NCBI RefSeq assembly: GCF_902506165.1 | Contig: NZ_LR733817.1 | Location: 620,001 to 684,000, forward strand | Length of the DNA: 64,000 bases | Direction: 5' to 3' | From: Bosea sp. 29B | Lineage (GTDB): Bacteria; Pseudomonadota; Alphaproteobacteria; Rhizobiales; Beijerinckiaceae | Part shown: positions 28,031 through 36,299 of the stretch, one piece after another | How positions within the stretch are numbered: the first letter of the stretch is position 1 | How the letters are laid out: every line of letters starts with the position of its first letter | The notes under the pieces: generated by a model | What the model was told of the DNA's origin: nothing | The model's database searches: none | What the model saw: the letters and a program-made list of their open reading frames with translations, nothing else | Made by a program: the position numbers and the translations under genes

Positions 28031-28861
28031 ATGCTGATCGCCCACATCACCGACCTGCACATCCGCCCGCTCGGCAAGCCGGCCTATCGTGTCTCCGAGA
28101 CCAACGCCCTGACCGAACGCGCGCTCGACGTCGTCGCAGCCCTGCGCCCGCAGCCGGATGCGCTGGTTATCACCGGCGACCTCACCGATTGCGGCCTCGC
28201 CGAGGAATACGGACTGCTGGCGAACCTGCTGGAGCGTGTCGAGGTGCCGGTTCTGCTGCTGCCGGGCAATCACGATCGCCGCGAGACTCTGACGGCCGGC
28301 CTGAAGCTCGGACCGCACGCCGTGCTCGACGACGGCTTCATCCAGTTTTGCGCCGATCTCGGCGATGTCAGGCTGATCGGCCTCGACACCTTGCTGCCCG
28401 GCCAGAGCGCCGGAGCGCTCTGCGACAAGCGCCTCGCCTTTCTGGAGAAGGCGCTCGCCGGCGCCAACGGCAAGCCGGTCGTCATCTTCATGCACCACCC
28501 GCCCTTCGACTGCGGCATCATCCACATGGACCGCATTCGCCTGCTCGAAGGCGCCGACGGCTTCCGCGAGATCGTCGCCCGCTACCCGAACGTCGAGCGC
28601 ATTCTCTGCGGCCACCATCACCGGCCGATCACGACGCGCTTCGCCGGCACGATCGCGCAGATCGCGCCGAGCGTGACGCACCAGGTCACGCTCGATCTCG
28701 CTCCCGAAGGGCCGGCGACCTTCCATATGGAGCCGCCGGCCTATTACCTGCACAGCTATCGCGCCGGCACCGGCCTCGTCAGCCACATGGCTTATGTCGA
28801 GCGCTATCCGGGCCCCTACCCCTTCGTGCTCGACGCCGACTATCCCGGCGCGCATGCCTGA
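28031..28861 (+). CDS. GpdQ-type glycerophosphodiesterase (calcineurin-like)
   Basis: A 276-residue binuclear metallophosphoesterase. Counting from the start, every metal ligand known for Enterobacter GpdQ is present at the same residue number: D8, H10, D50, N80, H156, H195 and H197 (in TDLH, GDLTD, GNHD, MHHPP, CGHHH). GpdQ hydrolyses glycerophosphodiesters to glycerol-3-phosphate and an alcohol, and is promiscuous toward other diesters. A cyclic-nucleotide (CpdA-like) role is a weaker alternative. It lies right after the Ugp-like importer, so import and hydrolysis of the same diester is the natural reading. Confidence 0.9.
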   Translation: MLIAHITDLHIRPLGKPAYRVSETNALTERALDVVAALRPQPDALVITGDLTDCGLAEEYGLLANLLERVEVPVLLLPGNHDRRETLTAGLKLGPHAVLDDGFIQFCADLGDVRLIGLDTLLPGQSAGALCDKRLAFLEKALAGANGKPVVIFMHHPPFDCGIIHMDRIRLLEGADGFREIVARYPNVERILCGHHHRPITTRFAGTIAQIAPSVTHQVTLDLAPEGPATFHMEPPAYYLHSYRAGTGLVSHMAYVERYPGPYPFVLDADYPGAHA

Positions 28862-28958
28862 TACCGCTGGCCTGGCGCCCGTTCCGGTTGACCCTGGGGA
28901 CGCCAGGCCATACCAGCGTCCGCTTGTCCACAAACGCACAACCCAGGAGTTGAAAAGA

Positions 28959-30395
28959 ATGACGGATTGGCCCGTATACGGCGAGATCAGCGGCCCGATC
29001 GTGATGATCGGCTTCGGTTCGATCGGCCGCGGGACGCTGCCGCTGATCGAGCGGCATCTCAAATTCGACAAGAGCCGGTTCGTGGTGATCGCACCCGACG
29101 ACGACAACCGCGCCCTTCTGGACGAGCGCGGCATCCGCTTCATCCAGGAAGCCGTGACGCTCGAGAACTACAAGACCATGCTGGAGCCGCTGCTGACCGC
29201 GGGCGGTGGCCAGGGCTTTTGCGTCAACCTGTCCTGCGACACCGGTTCGCGCGACCTGATGGAATTCTGCTCCAGCCTCGGAGCCCTCTATATCGACACG
29301 GTCAACGAGCCCTGGCTCGGCTTCTATTTCGACGAGACGAAGGGTCCGGGCGAGCGCTCGAACTATGCGCTGCGCGAGATGACCCTCGCCGCCAAGCGCG
29401 CCCGTGCGCCCGGCTCGACCACGGCCGTCTCCTGCTGCGGCGCCAATCCCGGCATGGCCTCATGGCTCGCCAAGAAGGCGCTGCTGAACCTCGCCGCCGA
29501 CATGCGCCTCAACGTGCCGCAGCCGACCACCCGCGAGGAATGGGCCGGGCTGATGAAGCAGGTCGGCGTCAAGGGCATCCACATCGCCGAGCGCGACACG
29601 CAGCGCTCGAAGAATCCCAAGCCGCCGGGCGTCTTCGTCAACACCTGGTCGGTCGAGGGCTTCATCTCCGAGGGCGTGCAGCCGGCCGAACTGGGTTGGG
29701 GCACCCATGAGAAATGGATGCCGGACAACGCCCGCACCCATGAGGCCGGCTCGCAAGCGGCGATCTACCTGATGCAGGCCGGCGCCGAGACCAAGGTGCG
29801 CAGCTGGTGCCCGACCCCGGGCCCGCAATACGGCTTCCTGGTGACGCATAACGAGTCGATCTCGATCGCCGACTACTTCACCGTGCGCGACGAGGCCGGC
29901 AAGGCGATCTACCGGCCGACCTGCCACTACGCCTATCATCCGGCCAACGATGCCGTGCTCTCGCTGCACGAGATGTTCGGCAATGCCGGCCGCCCGCAGG
30001 AGGAGCACCACATCCTCGAGGAGAACGAGGTCATCGACGGCATCGACGAGCTCGGCGTGCTGCTCTACGGCCACGACAAGGGCGCCTACTGGTTCGGCTC
30101 TCAGCTCTCGACGGACGAGGCGCGCAAACTCGCTCCCTACCAGACCGCGACCGGCCTGCAGGTCACCTCGGCCGTACTCGCCGGCATGGTCTGGGCGCTG
30201 GAGAACCCCAAGGCCGGCATCGTCGAGGTCGAGGAGATGGATCTAGACCGCTGCCTTTCGATCCAGATGCCCTATCTCGGACTGGTGCAGGGCTACTACA
30301 CCGACTGGACGCCCCTCGATGGCCGCCCGGGACTGTTTCCGGAAGACATCGACACCAGCGATCCCTGGCAGTTCAAGAATATCCTGGTGCGCTGA
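28959..30395 (+). CDS. homospermidine synthase
   Basis: Makes sym-homospermidine from two putrescines (or putrescine plus spermidine) with tightly bound NAD. From ATG 28959 it has 478 residues, near the 477 of the Blastochloris enzyme. The Rossmann motif is VMIGFGSIGRGTLPLI (about residues 15-30). SCCGANPGMAS and the substrate-channel residues in GWGTHEKWMPD and THNESISIADYF match the family. AGGAG precedes the ATG. Together with the decarboxylase it completes an ornithine-to-homospermidine route. A 12-bp-stem terminator follows. Confidence 0.97.
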   Translation: MTDWPVYGEISGPIVMIGFGSIGRGTLPLIERHLKFDKSRFVVIAPDDDNRALLDERGIRFIQEAVTLENYKTMLEPLLTAGGGQGFCVNLSCDTGSRDLMEFCSSLGALYIDTVNEPWLGFYFDETKGPGERSNYALREMTLAAKRARAPGSTTAVSCCGANPGMASWLAKKALLNLAADMRLNVPQPTTREEWAGLMKQVGVKGIHIAERDTQRSKNPKPPGVFVNTWSVEGFISEGVQPAELGWGTHEKWMPDNARTHEAGSQAAIYLMQAGAETKVRSWCPTPGPQYGFLVTHNESISIADYFTVRDEAGKAIYRPTCHYAYHPANDAVLSLHEMFGNAGRPQEEHHILEENEVIDGIDELGVLLYGHDKGAYWFGSQLSTDEARKLAPYQTATGLQVTSAVLAGMVWALENPKAGIVEVEEMDLDRCLSIQMPYLGLVQGYYTDWTPLDGRPGLFPEDIDTSDPWQFKNILVR

Positions 30396-30405
30396 CGCCA
30401 AAAGC

Positions 30406-30433
30406 AAAAGGCCCGCCTCACGGCGGGCCTTTT
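30406..30433. terminator. bidirectional rho-independent terminator
   Basis: AAAAGGCCCGCC (30406-30417) and GGCGGGCCTTTT (30422-30433) form a 12-bp stem with loop TCAC. U-tracts lie on both sides, serving the convergent homospermidine synthase gene and the leftward secreted-protein gene. Confidence 0.92.
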
Positions 30434-30453
30434 CGATTCAAGCTCGCAACCGC

Positions 30454-30759
30454 TCAGTAGCGCAGCGTCGAGAAGCTGTTGGCGAACGGGTTGGCGCCCG
30501 AGCCGATGCGCGAGGGCAACGTGCCCTCGCCATAAAGCTCGCCCGAAGCCGAATAGACCGGGCTCGCCACGATGTTCTGGGTCGCATAGCGGTTCATGCT
30601 GCCGACAGGAACGACATTGCCGGCGTCGAAATAGCTGCGCTTCTGGACGGTGACACGCAGCGGGCGGCGCTGCTGCTGCGCCTCGGCCACCGAGGCGGCG
30701 AAGGTGACCGCTGCAACGGACAGGGCCAGGCCGGCGGCGAGACGGGAAAGCGAACGCAT
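30454..30759 (-). CDS. small secreted protein, function unknown
   Basis: A 101-residue protein with a clear Sec signal peptide (basic MRSLSR, hydrophobic core, cleavage near VAEA-QQQ). The mature part of about 75 residues is rich in Ser, Arg and Asn and contains YFDAGNVVPVGSMNRY, with no cysteine. No family was recognised. It converges on homospermidine synthase and shares its bidirectional terminator. It is probably a periplasmic or surface protein of the Hyphomicrobiales. Confidence 0.75.
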   Translation of the reverse strand: MRSLSRLAAGLALSVAAVTFAASVAEAQQQRRPLRVTVQKRSYFDAGNVVPVGSMNRYATQNIVASPVYSASGELYGEGTLPSRIGSGANPFANSFSTLRY

Positions 30760-30881
30760 GACGATCTCCTGAGGCGGTTGCCCCCGCCGAGGCTGCGGCG
30801 GATCGGCTGTCGCTGACGATACAATTCCAGAGTTAATGCTTTTGTTGCGCCCCGCCAGTGCAGGGCGGCCACACGAGGCCG

Positions 30882-31961
30882 TTACCGCGCCTGCGCCTGC
30901 TTGCTGCTGGTCGGCCGCAGTGCCGGGGCCTTGCCGTCGGCATCGAGCCAGGACCCCTTGCGCCCGGTCGCCGCCAGCCGCGGCACCGAGCAGCCTTGCC
31001 GACGGTTGAGCTCGGTGCGGGCGAAATTGGCGCGCAGCTCGGGATCGTCGCCGGCACTCAGGAGATCGATCCGGTCGATCAGGCAGATCAGTTGCGCCCT
31101 GTCAGCCGGCCGCACCTCGCTGCCGCACCACCAGCCGGAGAAGGACAGATGCGCTGCCCCGTCGAGATGGCGGAAGGCGATGCAGGCTCGCCCGGCTTTG
31201 CCGTCGCTCAGGCCGATATCGGCGGTCTCGACGGTGCCGAACTTGGTCTCGATTGTGGTCGCCGCGCCGCTGCGCCCGATCGAGAGGCCGCGCGCCGCGC
31301 TCTCGCGCACCAGCGTGATCACGAAGGGTTGCGCCAGCCCGGCAAGCGCCTTCCGCACCTGTGCATCGCGATTGACCTGGAACTTGAGCGCCAGGAAGGA
31401 TTTGCTGTCGCCGAATTCACCGAAGCTCAACATGTCCTCGCGGCGCTGGCCGTCCTGGCTGCGCCGCGCCTCGTAGGCGCTGCGCTTGTCGAGTTCGGGC
31501 GACTCCAGGCCGAACAGCGCGATCGGACGACCGATCATCACCCAGCCGTCCTGCCCGGCGGCGATCGGCAGCGCTTGCAGGCGAACGTCACGGACGAGCG
31601 GTGCGGTCGAAGCTTCGGCCGGTGAGGCGAGGCTCGCCAGCGCCGGATCCGAGGAGCCCGAGGAGAGACCGGCGACGAGCACCGCGGTCAGGCTGACCCC
31701 GGTCAGCGCAGCCAGGCCGCGCCAGACAAGGCCCCCGGTCAAGCCGATAGCGCCCGAACGCAGCGCGCGCCGCACCGGCCGCATGATCCGTGCGAAGCCG
31801 GTCTCGGCTGCATCGGCGAGATCCACCAACCGTGCTGCAAGATCGAAGCGGCTCGGCGTCGCGTTCGCCAGGCCCTGCAGGCGCGGCTGAAGGCGTTGCC
31901 CGCTTTCCTGCAGGCGCAGCTTGAAGCGCTGCCAGATGGCGCTGATCTCGTCCCCGGACAC
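30882..31961 (-). CDS. hypothetical protein with central hydrophobic segment
   Basis: About 359 residues from a GTG at 31961 (SGDEISAIWQRFKLRLQ); the open frame extends upstream to 32087, but that part looks noncoding. The N-terminal 90 residues are helical and basic. A membrane segment (about residues 75-105: GAIGLTGGLVWRGLAALTG, then VLVAGLSSG) follows, and then a soluble, probably periplasmic domain. The domain has four Cys (CIAFRH, WWCGSE, LICLID, GCSVP). I do not recognise a family. It is divergent from asd with a 448-bp gap. Confidence 0.6.
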   Translation of the reverse strand: MSGDEISAIWQRFKLRLQESGQRLQPRLQGLANATPSRFDLAARLVDLADAAETGFARIMRPVRRALRSGAIGLTGGLVWRGLAALTGVSLTAVLVAGLSSGSSDPALASLASPAEASTAPLVRDVRLQALPIAAGQDGWVMIGRPIALFGLESPELDKRSAYEARRSQDGQRREDMLSFGEFGDSKSFLALKFQVNRDAQVRKALAGLAQPFVITLVRESAARGLSIGRSGAATTIETKFGTVETADIGLSDGKAGRACIAFRHLDGAAHLSFSGWWCGSEVRPADRAQLICLIDRIDLLSAGDDPELRANFARTELNRRQGCSVPRLAATGRKGSWLDADGKAPALRPTSSKQAQAR

Positions 31962-32410
31962 GACAATACCCAACCCGTTGGACGGCCCACACCCCTGCAA
32001 GCCGCTTCGTCCCACTCGCAGGCGAGCTTTCGCCGGGCGCGATGAGCAGGTGGTTACCGGGCGCGTTCCATCGCGAAACAGGGTCAATGGCCGGTAAGGA
32101 GGCAGGGTTAATGCTGGTGCGGCAGCAGGACGATTGACTTTTTACGGCAGCTTGTGTTTGGGATTGCGCGCCGGGCACTTATCTCCCGGCTTCGCGATGA
32201 TGTTCAGGTTGGCTCTGTGACGTTCCGTCTGACGACGAAAACCACGACCAAAACGACGGCCGGGAAAACCCGGACGTCGCACTGACACGTCGCCTCGATT
32301 CCGGGATCTCCCCCCCGGCCGGGGTCAACCGGCCGAACCCGCGATCGAGATGAGCGGCGACGGCCTCCCCGGGGAGGCACAACCGGTTTCGCCAGAAGGA
32401 ATTCATAGAG
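31962..32410. other. 448-bp noncoding region between the hypothetical gene and asd
   Basis: No gene-like frame was found. It carries TTGACT at 32134-32139, which could be a -35 element for asd, without a convincing -10. A 7-bp hairpin, CGGCCGG/CCGGCCG (32316-32335), lies about 75 bp before asd. A leader-based control of asd is possible but not supported further. Confidence 0.5.
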
Positions 32411-33445
32411 ATGAGCTTCAAGGTCGCGGTCGTCGGCGCCACGGGCAATGTGGGCCATGAAATGCTCGACATCCTCGCCGAGCGTGCTTTCCCAGTCAGC
32501 GAGGTCGTCGCCCTCGCCTCCTCCCGTTCGATCGGCACCGAGGTCTCCTTCGGCGACAAGACGCTGAAGGTGAAGGCGCTCGAGCACTACGACTTCTCCG
32601 ACACCGACATCTGCCTGATGTCGGCGGGCGGCGCGGTCTCGAAGGAATGGTCGCCGAAGATCGGCGCGCAGGGCGCCGTCGTGATCGACAACTCCTCGAC
32701 CTGGCGCATGCATCCCGACGTGCCGCTGGTTGTGCCGGAAGTGAACGCCGCCGCGACCGCCGGCTTCAGCAAGATGAACATCATCGCCAACCCGAACTGC
32801 TCGACGGCGCAGCTCGTCGTGGCGCTGAAGCCGCTGCATGAGCGCTTCGGCGTCAAGCGCGTCGTCGTCTCGACCTATCAGTCGGTCTCCGGCGCCGGCA
32901 AGGAGGCGATGGACGAGCTCTTCAACCAGACCCGCTCCGTCTTCGCCGCCGGCGAGGTCGAGGCGAAGAAGTTCTCCAAGCGCATCGCCTTCAACGTCAT
33001 CCCGCACATCGACGTCTTCATGGAAGACGGCTTCACCAAGGAAGAGTGGAAGATGATGGCGGAGACCAAGAAGATCCTCGATCCGAAGATCAAGCTGACC
33101 GCCACCTGCGTGCGCGTGCCGGTCTTCATCGGCCATTCCGAGAGCGTCAACATCGAATGCGAGAAGCCGATCACCGCCGACGAGGCGCGCGAGGTGCTGC
33201 GCACCGCTCCCGGCATCCTCGTCATCGACAAGCACGAGCCCGGTGGCTACATCACCCCGCATGAAGCGGCCGGCGAGGACGCGACCTATATTTCGCGCAT
33301 CCGCGAGGACGCCACGGTCGAGAACGGCCTCGCCTTCTGGTGCGTCTCGGACAATCTGCGCAAGGGCGCCGCGCTCAATGCGGTCCAGATCGCCGAGGTG
33401 CTGGTCAACCGCAAGCTGATCCAGCCGCGCAAGCAGGCGGCCTGA
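32411..33445 (+). CDS. asd: aspartate-semialdehyde dehydrogenase
   Basis: NADP-dependent reduction of aspartyl phosphate in the Lys/Met/Thr and diaminopimelate pathways. It has 344 residues. The N-terminal dinucleotide motif is VGATGNVGHEML (residues 8-19), and the catalytic Cys lies in NPNCSTAQ (about 133). Substrate-binding SGAGKEAMDEL and CVRVPVFIGHSESVN are both characteristic. It is monocistronic, with its own strong terminator. Confidence 0.97.
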   Translation: MSFKVAVVGATGNVGHEMLDILAERAFPVSEVVALASSRSIGTEVSFGDKTLKVKALEHYDFSDTDICLMSAGGAVSKEWSPKIGAQGAVVIDNSSTWRMHPDVPLVVPEVNAAATAGFSKMNIIANPNCSTAQLVVALKPLHERFGVKRVVVSTYQSVSGAGKEAMDELFNQTRSVFAAGEVEAKKFSKRIAFNVIPHIDVFMEDGFTKEEWKMMAETKKILDPKIKLTATCVRVPVFIGHSESVNIECEKPITADEAREVLRTAPGILVIDKHEPGGYITPHEAAGEDATYISRIREDATVENGLAFWCVSDNLRKGAALNAVQIAEVLVNRKLIQPRKQAA

Positions 33446-33475
33446 GTTCAGGCCTGCCGATTTAAAGAAAATTTC

Positions 33476-33503
33476 AAGGCGGGCCTCGTGCCCGCCTTTT
33501 TCT
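33476..33503 (+). terminator. rho-independent terminator of asd
   Basis: AAGGCGGGC (33476-33484) pairs with GCCCGCCTT (33490-33498). The loop is CTCGT, and TTTTTCTT follows. Confidence 0.93.
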
Positions 33504-33617
33504 TGCGTGCACGCATGGCGGCCGTGCCGGATTTGCGCGAGGGATCGCCCCGATCATCGGCTACGGTCGGCTTCTCATCGAGATTCGCCGAAGACCTTGC
33601 CCGACACCTTGACCAGA

Positions 33618-34544
33618 GTGCCTCTGCCGGTCGAACCAGCCCCGGCCGAGCCGCCGCAACGTCCCGCGCCGCGACGTGACAACAGCCTGCGCGGCATCGG
33701 CCTGATGCTGCTCGGCAGCGTCTTCCTCTCGGCCGCCGACGTCGCCTCGAAATACCTGACAGCCACGACGCCGGCCATCCAGGTCGTCTGGCTGCGCTAT
33801 GCCGCCTTCGCCCTGATCATGCTGGCCGTCGCCGCTCCTGGCGGCTTCAAGCAGCTGAAGCCGCGGCGCGCGAGCATGCAGATCCTGCGTGGCGTCGCCG
33901 TCACCGTCTCCTCGATCCTCTTCGTCTCGTCGCTGAGATACCTGCCGATCGCCGACGCGACCGCGACGAGCTTCGTCTCGCCGCTCTTCGTCACCGCCTT
34001 GTCGATCCCGATCCTCGGCGAAAAGATCGGCTGGCGGCGCTGGACCGCGACCGCCGTCGGCCTGATCGGCGTGCTGATCGTCGTCCGTCCCGGCGGCAGC
34101 GATTTCCAGGCAGCCTCGATATTGCCGGTGCTCTCGGCCGTGACCTGGGCCTTCGCGCTGATCGTCACCCGGATGATGAGCGCGACCGAGAACCCGGTGA
34201 CGACGCTCGCCTGGTCGGCTGTCGTCGGCTGCATCGTGCTCTCGGCGCTCCAGCCCCTGACCTGGCAGCCCCTGTCGGCACAGGCGCTGCTGGTCGGCCT
34301 GTTCATCGGTGTCTCCTCGACCGTCGGCCACTGGTTCGTGATCCAGGCCTTCCGGCATGCCGACGCTTCGCTGCTGGCGCCATTCTCCTATGTCCAGCTG
34401 CTCTGGGCTTCCGCCTTCGGCTTCATTCTGTTCTCGGTGCTGCCCGACGCCGTCACCTGGTTCGGCTCGGCGATCATCATCGCGTCAGGCCTCTACACCG
34501 CCCATCGCGAACGCATCAGGGCCCGCAAAGTCACCGGGCGATAG
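33618..34544 (+). CDS. DMT/EamA family transporter
   Basis: An inner-membrane exporter of the drug/metabolite superfamily with about ten transmembrane helices in two EamA repeats. The first starts at LRGIGLMLLGSVFLSAADV and ends with a LGEKIGWRRW loop. The second starts at LPVLSAVTWAFALIVTR. The start is uncertain: the frame is open to 33507, but no ATG fits and GTG 33618 or TTG 33597/33609 would all work. The N-terminal tail is Pro-rich (VEPAPAEPPQRPAPRR). The substrate is not predictable. Confidence 0.85.
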   Translation: MPLPVEPAPAEPPQRPAPRRDNSLRGIGLMLLGSVFLSAADVASKYLTATTPAIQVVWLRYAAFALIMLAVAAPGGFKQLKPRRASMQILRGVAVTVSSILFVSSLRYLPIADATATSFVSPLFVTALSIPILGEKIGWRRWTATAVGLIGVLIVVRPGGSDFQAASILPVLSAVTWAFALIVTRMMSATENPVTTLAWSAVVGCIVLSALQPLTWQPLSAQALLVGLFIGVSSTVGHWFVIQAFRHADASLLAPFSYVQLLWASAFGFILFSVLPDAVTWFGSAIIIASGLYTAHRERIRARKVTGR

Positions 34545-34615
34545 GCGCGGCCTGCATCCAGCCGGCGGGCAGCGCTCTATCCAGAGCGTCGCCCTCATCC
34601 TAGCCTCGCAGTGCA

Positions 34616-35503
34616 ATGACCTCTTTCATCCGGCTCGGCCGCCGAGCCTTCCTCGCCACCGGCTCGGCATTCCTGTCGGCCTGCTCGCCGCTCGGATTGA
34701 TCGATGCGCTGACCCCGGCCGACGCCGGCGGCCGCCTGGCTGCGAGCGGCATCGCCTACGGCCCGGACGAGCGCCACAGGCTCGATATCTACGTGCCGGA
34801 GCGAGGCGCGGGCCAAGCGCCGGTCATGGTCTTCCTCTATGGCGGCGGCTGGAACAGCGGCGAGCGCGCCGATTATGGCTTTGTCGGCCGCGCCTTCGCG
34901 GCGTTGGGTTTCGTCACCGTCATTCCCGATTATCGCCTCGTGCCGCAGGTGCGCTTCCCCGCCTTCGTCGAGGACGGTGCGCTGGCCCTGCGCTGGGTCC
35001 GCGACCAGATCGCATCCTATGGCGGAAATGCCAGCGGCATCGCGCTGAGCGGTCATTCCGCCGGCGCCTACAACGCGATGATGCTGGTGCTCGACCGCCG
35101 CTTCCTTGCCCGCGTCGGGTTACGCCCGGGCTTCATTCGCGGCGTCGCCGGACTCGCCGGCCCGTACGATTTCCTGCCGCTCGACGACCCCCGCAGCATC
35201 GCCGCCTTCGGCGAGTTCCCGCGTCTCACCGAGACACAACCGGTCGCCTTTGCCAGCGCCCTTGCGCCACGCGTCTTCCTTGCCACCGGTGATGAGGACG
35301 AAACGGTCCGGCCGCGCAACAGCGTCTCACTCGCACAGAAGCTCCGCACGGCGGGGGCAACAGTCGAACTCAGGACCTATCCCGGCCTCGGCCATGCCGG
35401 CATTCTGCTCGCGCTCAACGCCGGGTTCCGCGACCGCGCCCCGGTCCTTGCCGATATGGTGCGCTTCGCCCGCGCTCAGGCGCCCTTGGCCACGACGCCA
35501 TAG
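34616..35503 (+). CDS. alpha/beta hydrolase (BD-FAE/hormone-sensitive-lipase-like), exported
   Basis: A 295-residue esterase-type enzyme with an N-terminal Tat-like lipoprotein signal (LGRRAFLATGSAFLSAC). The oxyanion YGGGW is at about residue 76, the nucleophile elbow is GHSAGAY (about 143), the acid is in GDEDETV, and the catalytic His is in GLGHAG. This is a complete Ser-Asp-His triad. The substrate is unknown; the closest type hydrolyses short acyl esters or kynurenine-like amides. Its 3' end overlaps the convergent tetR gene by 28 bp. Confidence 0.87.
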   Translation: MTSFIRLGRRAFLATGSAFLSACSPLGLIDALTPADAGGRLAASGIAYGPDERHRLDIYVPERGAGQAPVMVFLYGGGWNSGERADYGFVGRAFAALGFVTVIPDYRLVPQVRFPAFVEDGALALRWVRDQIASYGGNASGIALSGHSAGAYNAMMLVLDRRFLARVGLRPGFIRGVAGLAGPYDFLPLDDPRSIAAFGEFPRLTETQPVAFASALAPRVFLATGDEDETVRPRNSVSLAQKLRTAGATVELRTYPGLGHAGILLALNAGFRDRAPVLADMVRFARAQAPLATTP

Positions 35504-36150
35504 CGCGCCATGAAGGTCGCCACCGCCTCGCCGACGACGTAAGCGATCTCGTCTTCGCTCGGCGGCATGCGCTCGGCATTGAACAGGCGTGGCCGCATCA
35601 GGGTCGACTGCGAGAGGTCGACGAACTGCGCCGCCGCCAGGGCCGTGTTCTCGATCGCCAACTCGCCCTGCTCGACGCGGCGGGCGAGGAAGGCGGCGAG
35701 CTGCTGCGCGCCCTGCATCGGGCCGCGCTCGTAGAACTCACGGCCGAGATCGGGCATGCGCTCGGCGACCCCGAGCACGATGCGGTGGGCGCTCATCGCA
35801 AAGGGACCGGTCAGCAGGCGCACCAGTCCACTGCCGAAATTCATCAGCGCCAGATTGAGGTCAGGCTCTTCAGCCAGGGCGGCATACATGCCCTGCTTCT
35901 GCTTCTCACGCTCGCGCTCGATCAGCGCGACGAAGAGATGCTCCTTGTCCTCGAAATAGACATAGAGCGTGCCCTTGGAGACATTCGCAGCCGAAGCGAT
36001 GTCGTTCATGCTGGCCGCGTCGAAACCGCGTGCCGTGAACACGGCATGCGCCCCTTCGAGGATCTGGTGGCGCTTCTCGGGATCAGCACCGGCGACCCGC
36101 CGGTTACGGGAGATCGCCTTGACATGTCGCGGCTCGAGCGTCGCGCTCAT
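35476..36150 (-). CDS. TetR family repressor of the adjacent EmrAB-type pump
   Basis: A 224-residue TetR/AcrR protein. The HTH covers about residues 28-70 (EGAHAVFTARGFDAASMNDI, then ASAANVSKGTLYVYFEDKE), with the canonical KGTLYVYF. A C-terminal TetR_C-type domain follows. It is divergent from an HlyD/MFS efflux pair. Two palindromic operators, TCGAACCG-WS-CGGTTCGA, sit in the shared promoter region, so self-repression and repression of the pump are strongly implied. The ligand is unknown. Confidence 0.93.
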   Translation of the reverse strand: MSATLEPRHVKAISRNRRVAGADPEKRHQILEGAHAVFTARGFDAASMNDIASAANVSKGTLYVYFEDKEHLFVALIEREREKQKQGMYAALAEEPDLNLALMNFGSGLVRLLTGPFAMSAHRIVLGVAERMPDLGREFYERGPMQGAQQLAAFLARRVEQGELAIENTALAAAQFVDLSQSTLMRPRLFNAERMPPSEDEIAYVVGEAVATFMARYGVVAKGA

Positions 36151-36191
36151 CCTGTTCCATCCGTCTCGCGCATATTCGCGCTTGCAAAAAT

Positions 36192-36213
36192 AATCGAACC
36201 GATCGGTTCGATT
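36192..36213. promoter_or_regulatory. TetR operator 1
   Basis: A perfect 22-bp palindrome: half-site AATCGAACCGA and its exact complement, 42 bp upstream of the tetR start. It matches the second site at 36256-36273 at almost every position. Confidence 0.85.
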
Positions 36214-36255
36214 TCCTCTTGATATGCACCCCGTACGGCGCTATTTCAAGCGCAA

Positions 36256-36273
36256 TCGAACCGAGCGGTTCGA
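36256..36273. promoter_or_regulatory. TetR operator 2
   Basis: An 18-bp palindrome, TCGAACCG then AG then CGGTTCGA, 27 bp before the emrA-like ATG. Its centre is 62 bp from operator 1, close to six helical turns. Confidence 0.85.
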
Positions 36274-36299
36274 AACCAGATTGTCAGGGCATTGTCACC

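Noticed and set aside
28031..28861. CpdA (cAMP phosphodiesterase)
   Set aside because: The residue numbering and length fit GpdQ exactly, and the importer context favours glycerophosphodiesters.
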